Shown here in pieces: positions 13,289-17,485 of a stretch of DNA of 17,485 nucleotides. The stretch covers positions 1 to 17,485 of the forward strand of contig DATKZC010000021.1 of NCBI GenBank assembly GCA_035528175.1, written 5' to 3'. This DNA is from JAHILA01 sp035528175. GTDB taxonomy: Bacteria > Patescibacteriota > Minisyncoccia > RBG-13-40-8-A. A program made the translations under genes and the position numbers. Position 1 is the first letter of the stretch, and every line of letters begins with the position of its first letter. Under the pieces are notes generated by a model, which had not been told where the DNA came from, made no database searches, and was given only the letters and a program-made list of their open reading frames with translations.

Positions 13289-13334
13289 GTTATATATACA
13301 TTTTTTCTCGATCGTGAAAAAGTGTATATATAAC
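13289..13334 (+). repeat. Long AT-rich inverted repeat between khpA and trmD
   Basis: Two 19-nt arms (13289-13307 and 13316-13334) are complementary at 18 positions, with one T/G mismatch, around an 8-nt loop TCGATCGT that is itself partly palindromic. The arms read GTTATATATACA plus TTTTTTC on the left. There is no U tract after it and the preceding terminator is separate, so its role is unknown. Confidence 0.75.
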
Positions 13335-13351
13335 GATTATTGTAATTTTTC

Positions 13352-13380
13352 TTGTTTTTTGGCTTAATTTATGGTATTGT
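13352..13380 (+). promoter_or_regulatory. Possible trmD promoter
   Basis: TTGTTT (13352-13357), 17 nt, TATTGT (13375-13380), each matching the consensus at 4 of 6 positions. The leader would be about 11 nt. Confidence 0.45.
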
Positions 13381-13397
13381 ATAGTTGAAATAATTTT

Positions 13398-14027
13398 ATG
13401 AAATTCGATATCATAACTATATTTCCGGATATATTTGATTCGTATTTTTCTGAATCAATTATTAAACGTGCCCAGAAAAAGGGCTTGGTGAAAATCGGAA
13501 TTCATAATTTAAGGGATTATACTGATGACAAACATAGGCAGGTTGATGATAAGCCGTATGGCGGAGGGCCGGGAATGGTAATGATGGTGGAGCCGATTTT
13601 AAAGGCAGTCTCAAAACTAAAAACTAAAAAACCTAAAACTAAAATAATTATATTTTCACCCCGAGGTAAGAAATTTAATCAAGCAATGGCTAAACGATTT
13701 AGCAAATTAGACCAACTGATTATGACTTGCGGGAGATATGAGGGAGTTGATGAAAGGGTTGCAAAATATATTGCTGATGAAGAAATTTCAGTAGGGGATT
13801 ATGTTTTGACTGGCGGAGAAATTCCCGCGATGATTATTGTTGACGCAGTGAGCCGTTTTATTCCTGGGGTTTTAGGCAAGCACGAATCTCTGGAAGAAAT
13901 CAAAGGTAGTTATCCGGTTTATACCAGGCCAGAATCAATAATCATTAACAAGAAAAAAAGAAAGGTTCCAAAAGTATTATTATCCGGCAATCATAAAAAA
14001 ATAGAGGAGTGGAGAAAAGAGAAATAA
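13398..14027 (+). CDS. trmD: tRNA (guanine37-N1)-methyltransferase
   Basis: A 209-residue TrmD, which methylates G37 beside the anticodon and prevents +1 frameshifting. Motifs include M-K-F-D-I-I-T-I-F-P, Y-G-G-G-P-G-M (54-60), C-G-R-Y-E-G-V-D-E-R-V, and S-V-G-D-Y-V-L-T-G-G-E followed by D-A-V-S-R, which form the SAM-binding knot. The end is Y-T-R-P followed by V-L-L-S-G-N-H. The family is usually about 230-250 residues, so the C-terminal part is slightly short. In many bacteria the order is rpsP-khpA-rimM-trmD-rplS; here rimM and rplS are missing from the cluster and ddl follows instead, 1 nt after the stop. No Shine-Dalgarno site is visible. Confidence 0.96.
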   Translation: MKFDIITIFPDIFDSYFSESIIKRAQKKGLVKIGIHNLRDYTDDKHRQVDDKPYGGGPGMVMMVEPILKAVSKLKTKKPKTKIIIFSPRGKKFNQAMAKRFSKLDQLIMTCGRYEGVDERVAKYIADEEISVGDYVLTGGEIPAMIIVDAVSRFIPGVLGKHESLEEIKGSYPVYTRPESIIINKKKRKVPKVLLSGNHKKIEEWRKEK

Positions 14028-14028
14028 T

Positions 14029-15096
14029 ATGAAAAAAATTAATGTCGGTATTTTTTTTGGCGGTAGATCTCTGGAGCACGAAATATCTCTTATTTCGGCA
14101 AAAAACATTATAGATAGTATTGATAAAAATAAATATAATATTATCCCTGTTGGGATAAATAAAAACGGCGAATTTTTCTTTTACAAAACCAAGAATTATA
14201 TTTTGAATAGCGATAATGCCAAAAAAGTGCATTTAAATAAGAATGGTATACCAGTAACTTTTTCTTTCAATAAAAACAGAGAGATAATCGGAGTTTTTGA
14301 CAAAGGTTTAAGGATAAAAATAGATGTTGCATTCCCTGTTTTACATGGTAGTTTTGGCGAAGATGGGACTATTCAGGGACTTTTTGAAATGGCAGGTATT
14401 CCTTATGTTGGTACCGGAGTTTTGGGCTCGGCCATTGGAATGAATAAAGATGTAGCCAAAAAATTACTGGAAAATTCTGGTATTAAAACAGCAAAATTTT
14501 TGGTTTTTAACGCATCAGAGAAAAAACAAATTAAGTTTTCATATATTATTTCTAAATTAGGTTGCCCGTTTTTTATCAAGCCGACCAATTCCGGTTCATC
14601 AGTTGGTGTTTATAAAATAAAAACAAAAAATGATTTTGATAAAAGAATAAATGAAATATTTAAACTCTGCGATAGAATTATGTGTGAAGAAATGATTATG
14701 GGTAGAGAGATAGAATGTTCGGTTTTGGGAGGCGATAATCCTATTGCCTCATTATCGGGAGAGGTTATACCCAGTTACGAATTTTATTCCTATGAAGCCA
14801 AGTATTTAGATGAAAATGGCGCCAAATTGAAAACTCCAGCCAATTTATCGAGGAAAGTAGTTCATAAAATTCAAAAAACTGCAATAAAAATTTTCAAACT
14901 ATTGAAGTGTAGAGGAATGGCGCGAGTAGACGGGTTTATTAAGAAAAATGGCGATTATATTTTTAGCGAGGTTAATACAATCCCTGGTTTTACAAAGATT
15001 AGTATGTATCCTAAACTTTGGGAGATAAGTAAAATTCCTCAAACAAAACTCATTGATGAATTAATTCAGATAGCATTAGATAATCGTAGAGCATAG
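14029..15096 (+). CDS. ddl: D-alanine--D-alanine ligase
   Basis: A 355-residue ATP-grasp ligase that makes D-Ala-D-Ala for peptidoglycan. Motifs are F-G-G-R-S-L-E-H-E-I-S-L (10-21), L-H-G-S-F-G-E-D-G-T-I-Q-G (105-117), K-P-T-N-S-G-S-S-V-G (184-193), the omega-loop S-Y-E-A-K-Y (254-259), A-R-V-D (298-301) and the Mg-binding E-V-N-T-I-P-G-F-T (314-322). The Tyr in the omega loop fits D-Ala rather than D-lactate specificity. It starts 1 nt after trmD and is likely co-transcribed. GAGGAG lies about 25 nt upstream, too far to act as a normal Shine-Dalgarno site. The rRNA promoter begins 6 nt after its stop. Confidence 0.96.
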   Translation: MKKINVGIFFGGRSLEHEISLISAKNIIDSIDKNKYNIIPVGINKNGEFFFYKTKNYILNSDNAKKVHLNKNGIPVTFSFNKNREIIGVFDKGLRIKIDVAFPVLHGSFGEDGTIQGLFEMAGIPYVGTGVLGSAIGMNKDVAKKLLENSGIKTAKFLVFNASEKKQIKFSYIISKLGCPFFIKPTNSGSSVGVYKIKTKNDFDKRINEIFKLCDRIMCEEMIMGREIECSVLGGDNPIASLSGEVIPSYEFYSYEAKYLDENGAKLKTPANLSRKVVHKIQKTAIKIFKLLKCRGMARVDGFIKKNGDYIFSEVNTIPGFTKISMYPKLWEISKIPQTKLIDELIQIALDNRRA

Positions 15097-15102
15097 AAAT
15101 AC

Positions 15103-15130
15103 TTGACACGATAATTATTGCGAGTATAAT
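15103..15130 (+). promoter_or_regulatory. 16S rRNA promoter
   Basis: TTGACA (15103-15108), 16 nt, TATAAT (15125-15130): both hexamers are perfect. Predicted start near 15137, about 315 nt before mature 16S. Confidence 0.85.
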
Positions 15131-15451
15131 TAGAAACACATAGATTTCGAATGTCTAATTAACCTAATTAGCCCCCGCCCGCAACGCCAAGTGTAGCTTT
15201 GACGGGCAGGTAATTTCTAAAAATATGTAATAAGAGCGAACAATTCTCTCGACAAGCTCGAGATAAATAATTGGTCTTTAAAACAGAGTTTAGTTTTGGA
15301 ACTTAGTTCAAAAATTGAGCTCTGTTTTAAATTGTTCTTTTAAAACTTAATAGAATTTGCCCCGCCAAAGCGGGGTAAATAATTATACAGTAAGTTTGTG
15401 TGAGTTGTTAGAGATCGAATCTTTTATAGTTGTTCTGATACAACTAAAATT
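15131..15451 (+). other. Structured 16S rRNA leader
   Basis: This gene-free stretch is a chain of dyads: TTAGAAA/TTTCTAA (15130/15214), CTAATTA-ACC-TAATTAG (15155-15171), GCCCG/CGGGC (15177/15203), TCTCGA-CAAGC-TCGAGA (15247-15263), the 12-bp arms TTTAAAACAGAG (15277-15288) and CTCTGTTTTAAA (15320-15331), and CCCCGC-CAAA-GCGGGG (15360-15375). Two boxA-like sites flank the 12-bp stem: TGGTCTTTAAAACA (15272-15285) and TGTTCTTTTAAAA (15333-15345). The 5' arm of the 16S processing stem is at 15414-15440. No coding frame or tRNA is seen. Confidence 0.75.
15414..15440 (+). other. 5' arm of the 16S processing stem
   Basis: These 27 nt pair with 17080-17106 with no unpaired base: 14 consecutive Watson-Crick pairs (AATCTTTTATAGTT with AACTATAAAAGATT) flanked by further pairs and three G-U wobbles. 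This is the classic RNase III substrate geometry around pre-16S. Confidence 0.85.
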
Positions 15452-16944
15452 ATTATTGAGAGTTTGATCCTGGCTCAGGACGAACGCTGGCGGCGTGGAT
15501 AAGGCATGCAAGTCGAATGGTCCGATGTAAATCGGACCATGGCGAACGAGTTAGTAACACGTAGGTACATTCCTCTGACTTGGGCATAACCCCGCGAAAG
15601 CGGGGATAATTCCCAATGGTGTCCCGATTTATCGGGACTAAAGGCTTCGGTGCAAATCGGAGTCGGTGAGAGAGTGGCCTGCGGCCTATCAGCTAGTTGG
15701 TGAGGTAATGGCTTGCCAAGGCTATGACGGGTAGGGGGCGTGAGAGCGTGTTCCCCAACGAGGGCACTGAGATACGGGCCCTACTCCTACGGGAGGCAGC
15801 AGTCGAGAATCTTCCACAATGGGCGAAAGCCTGATGGAGCGACGCCGCGTGCATGAAGAAGTCCTTCGGGATGTAAAATGCTTTTATAAGGGAGCAATTT
15901 TTTGAGTGTACCTTATGAATAAGGGGTTGCTAAACTCGTGCCAGCAGCAGCGGTAATACGAGTGCCCCAAGCGTTGTCCGGAATTACTGGGCGTAAAGCG
16001 TCTGTAGGGGGTTTGATACGTCTTCTGTTAAATTTCGATGCTCAACATCGAAGCTGCAGGGGAAACGGTCAGACTAGAGAGTGTGAGAGGCTGATGGAAC
16101 TTAAGGAGTAGGGGTGAAATCCGTTGATACCTTAGGGAACACCAAAGGCGAAGGCATTCAGCTGGTGCATTTCTGACCCTGAGAGACGAAAGCGTGGGGA
16201 GCAAAAAGGATTAGATACCCTTGTAGTCCACGCCCTAAACTATGAATACTAGCTGTCTGAAGTATCGACCCTTCAGGTGGCGAAGCTAACGCGTTAAGTA
16301 TTCCGCCTGGGAAGTACGGTCGCAAGACTAAAACTCAAAGGAATAGACGGGAGCTTGCACAAGCGGTGGAGCGTCTGGTTTAATTCGATACTAAGCGTAG
16401 AACCTTACCAGGACTTGAAATTCTAGTGAAACCCCGATGAAAGTTGGGTCTTCTACAAGGACACTAGAACAGGTGCTGCATGGTTGTCGTCAGCTTGTGG
16501 CGTGAGTTGCTCCGTTAATTCGGGTAACAAGCGCAACCCCTGTTGTCTGTTATATGTGTCAGACGAAACTGCCCCGTGATACGGGGAGGAAGGTAGGGAT
16601 GACGCCAAATCAGCATGGCCCTCTGATGTCCTGGGCAACACAGGCGCTACAATGGCCGATACAATGGGTTGCTAAGCCGTAAGGTGGAGCCAATCCCATC
16701 AAAGTCGGTCCCAGTTCGGATTGGGGTCTGCAATTCGACCCCATGAAGTTGGAATCGCTAGTAATCGCAGATCAGCTACGCTGCGGTGAATACGTTCTCA
16801 AGCTTTGTACTCACCGCCTGTCACACCAGAGAAGCCGGGGGCACCTGACATTCTCGCATTGCGGGACCTAAGGTGAATTCGGTGACTAGGGTGAAGTCAT
16901 AACAAGGCATCCGTAGGGGAACCTGTGGATGGAAAATATTTTTA
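15452..16944 (+). rRNA. rrs: 16S ribosomal RNA, without the anti-Shine-Dalgarno sequence
   Basis: Complete small-subunit rRNA of about 1.49 kb without introns. Conserved landmarks are AGAGTTTGATCCTGGCTCAG (15459-15478), ACTCCTACGGGAGGCAGCAG (about 15782), GTGCCAGCAGCAGCGGTAA (15938-15956), ATTAGATACCC (about 16210) and a full helix 45 (16908-16931) with its GGAA loop. The 3' tail at 16932-16944 reads GAAAATATTTTTA where E. coli has GATCACCTCCTTA, so the CCTCC core is missing. Core base pairs differ from E. coli in a compensated way: 505:526, 921:1396, 1404:1497 and several pairs of helix 28. Ends are estimated by alignment with E. coli. It stands alone, without 23S or tRNA downstream. Confidence 0.96.
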
Positions 16945-17079
16945 CTTAGTAACCATTTTGGATATTAAGGAGAGTCGATTCAATCCGCCTTCGCGTAAAG
17001 CTTCGGCGGACAAGAGGGATTTAGATTTTTGTCCAGATAAAAATCAAGCCCGCCTAGACTCGTGTCTAGTCGAGGCGAG
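16945..17079 (+). other. 16S 3' external spacer
   Basis: About 135 nt between the estimated 16S 3' end and the processing stem. It holds a CCGCC...GGCGG palindrome (about 16986-17009), GATTTTT/AAAAATC arms (around 17024-17045) and a CCGCCT...GAGGCG palindrome (about 17050-17077). No CCTCC occurs here, so a displaced anti-Shine-Dalgarno is not hidden in the spacer. No tRNA is seen. The open frame across this region is not a gene. Confidence 0.6.
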
Positions 17080-17106
17080 TATCAGGATAACTATAAAAGA
17101 TTTGAT
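17080..17106 (+). other. 3' arm of the 16S processing stem
   Basis: Complement of 15414-15440. It lies directly before the transcription terminator, so the whole unit closes on this stem. Confidence 0.85.
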
Positions 17107-17108
17107 AT

Positions 17109-17139
17109 AAAAAAATCCGACTGTTGGGCGGATTTTTTT
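17109..17139 (+). terminator. Intrinsic terminator of the 16S unit
   Basis: AAAAAAATCCG (17109-17119) pairs with CGGATTTTTTT (17129-17139) around a GC-containing loop. It ends the transcript before any 23S gene. Confidence 0.85.
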
Positions 17140-17156
17140 ATTTAGCTTTAAAATAC

Positions 17157-17186
17157 TTGCGCGGGTATTTATTTTAGCTGTATAAT
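17157..17186 (+). promoter_or_regulatory. Promoter of the DUF5679-like gene
   Basis: TTGCGC (17157-17162), 18 nt, TATAAT (17181-17186). The start near 17193 gives a leader of about 87 nt, unusually long for this window, which contains the three-way junction. Confidence 0.65.
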
Positions 17187-17216
17187 AGAATCAGTAATTT
17201 AATAATAAATTAATTC

Positions 17217-17268
17217 ACCCTGTTAAATCCCGCAAAGCGGGGTCGCCAGGGGCGACATTTAAAAGGGT
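17217..17268 (+). repeat. Three-way-junction element in the leader of the DUF5679-like gene
   Basis: The outer stem pairs 17217-17228 (ACCCTGTTAAAT) with 17257-17268 (ATTTAAAAGGGT), with one mismatch. It encloses two perfect hairpins with no unpaired junction bases: CCCGC-AAA-GCGGG (17229-17241) and GTCGCC-AGG-GGCGAC (17242-17256). It ends 11 nt before the ATG. It may be a mobile palindromic repeat or a cis-regulatory RNA. Confidence 0.7.
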
Positions 17269-17279
17269 AAAAAAACATT

Positions 17280-17438
17280 ATGGCAGATGTAGGATACTGC
17301 GTAAAATGCAGAAAAAAACAAGAGATGAAAAATGCAGTGGAGGTTAAAATGAAGGGAAAAGGGGGAGACAGAAGAGCATTGAAAGGAGTTTGCCCGGTTT
17401 GCGGAACTGGAATGTTTAGGATTTTAGGCAAAGCTTAA
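17280..17438 (+). CDS. Small zinc-ribbon protein resembling DUF5679
   Basis: A 52-residue protein beginning M-A-D-V-G-Y. It carries two CxxC pairs, C7-V-K-C10 and C38-P-V-C41, in the pattern C-V-K-C-R-K-K-x-E-M followed by C-P-V-C-G-T-G-M-F-R-I. This matches my memory of the DUF5679 family, frequent in CPR genomes; the function is unknown. The basic middle section (K-M-K-G-K-G-G-D-R-R) would suit nucleic-acid or ribosome binding, but that is inference. No Shine-Dalgarno site is seen. The start follows the three-way-junction element by 11 nt. Confidence 0.8.
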   Translation: MADVGYCVKCRKKQEMKNAVEVKMKGKGGDRRALKGVCPVCGTGMFRILGKA

Positions 17439-17485
17439 AAGATTTTTTAAAATCTTATTAAAATTAATCCGCCCAGGGCGGATTA
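17439..17485 (+). terminator. Dyads after the DUF5679-like gene, possible terminator
   Basis: AAGATTTT-TT-AAAATCTT (17439-17456) is followed by a perfect palindrome TAATCCGCCC-A-GGGCGGATTA (17465-17485) running to the window edge. Any T tract would lie outside, so terminator or inserted palindrome cannot be separated. Confidence 0.5.

Noticed and set aside
15177..15375. CRISPR array in the palindrome-rich rRNA leader
   Set aside because: The dyads are all different and there are no regularly spaced direct repeats.
16453..16641. 62-codon minus-strand frame inside 16S
   Set aside because: Entirely within conserved 16S sequence, no coding character.
15452..16944. Intron or large insertion in 16S, as often seen in CPR
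   Set aside because: Conserved blocks follow each other at normal distances and the total length is about 1.49 kb.
16925..17110. 61-codon open frame across the 16S 3' end and spacer
   Set aside because: It starts in helix 45 and covers both palindromes and the processing-stem arm; it is explained by rRNA structure.
16945..17140. A displaced anti-Shine-Dalgarno after an insertion in the 16S tail
   Set aside because: I looked for CCTCC or CACCTCC through the spacer and found none; TAAGGAG at about 16975 is the sense sequence, not the anti-SD.
1..17485. Alternative genetic code (TGA read as Gly, as in some CPR groups)
   Set aside because: TGA ends gatB, thrS, miaB-miaA, rnc and the 120-aa gene at the expected family lengths, and no in-frame TGA occurs within conserved proteins.

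Overview
This window comes from a small-genome bacterium of the Candidate Phyla Radiation (Patescibacteria), most likely on the Parcubacteria/ABY1 side; the finer placement is a guess. The evidence is AT-rich coding, a 16S rRNA with many departures from the universal core, and short GC-rich palindromes inserted in frame into housekeeping genes (giving peptides such as LPAGRQG and CLAGGQA). It also has a threonyl-tRNA synthetase without the TGS domain and a zinc-ribbon protein resembling DUF5679.

Layout. (1) 1-1941 is an accessory block: the tail of a DDE transposase, a 65-residue membrane protein behind a consensus promoter with an operator-like inverted repeat, and a two-gene dTMP-synthesis unit (dCMP deaminase, then ThyX). 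These units are separated by strong intrinsic terminators. (2) 1963-4142 holds gatB and, behind a perfect-consensus promoter at the gatB 3' end, two unrecognised small charged proteins. (3) 4151-10895, minus strand, is a dnaE-thrS-miaB/miaA operon joined by two ATGA stop/start overlaps; its last gene is a single-polypeptide MiaB-MiaA fusion. (4) 10959-13213, plus strand, diverges from dnaE and carries rpmF-nusB-rnc-rpsP-khpA, ending at a terminator and followed by a large AT-rich palindrome. (5) 13398-15096 holds trmD-ddl. (6) 15103-17139 is a stand-alone 16S rRNA transcription unit: consensus promoter, structured leader with boxA-like sites, 16S, a 27-bp flanking processing stem and a terminator, with no 23S, 5S or tRNA following. 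(7) 17157-17485 holds a DUF5679-like gene whose 5' leader folds into a clean three-way junction.

How the genes fit together. Regions 2-7 are a translation and ribosome-biogenesis neighbourhood: 16S rRNA, L32, S16, NusB (which binds boxA in rRNA leaders), RNase III (which would cut the 16S flanking stem), KhpA, TrmD and MiaB-MiaA (both modify tRNA position 37), ThrRS and GatB.

The most striking signal is in the 16S rRNA. Helix 45 is intact, with compensatory changes, but the 13-nt 3' tail that should hold the anti-Shine-Dalgarno CCUCC reads GAAAATATTTTTA. Consistent with this, the housekeeping genes lack Shine-Dalgarno sites and several look leaderless. The three intact genes of the accessory block, next to the transposase tail, all carry strong AGGAGG sites at normal spacing. 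I read this as a lineage that has lost SD-dependent initiation, with a recently imported block that still carries SD sites. Whether this is already described for the clade cannot be decided from the sequence alone.
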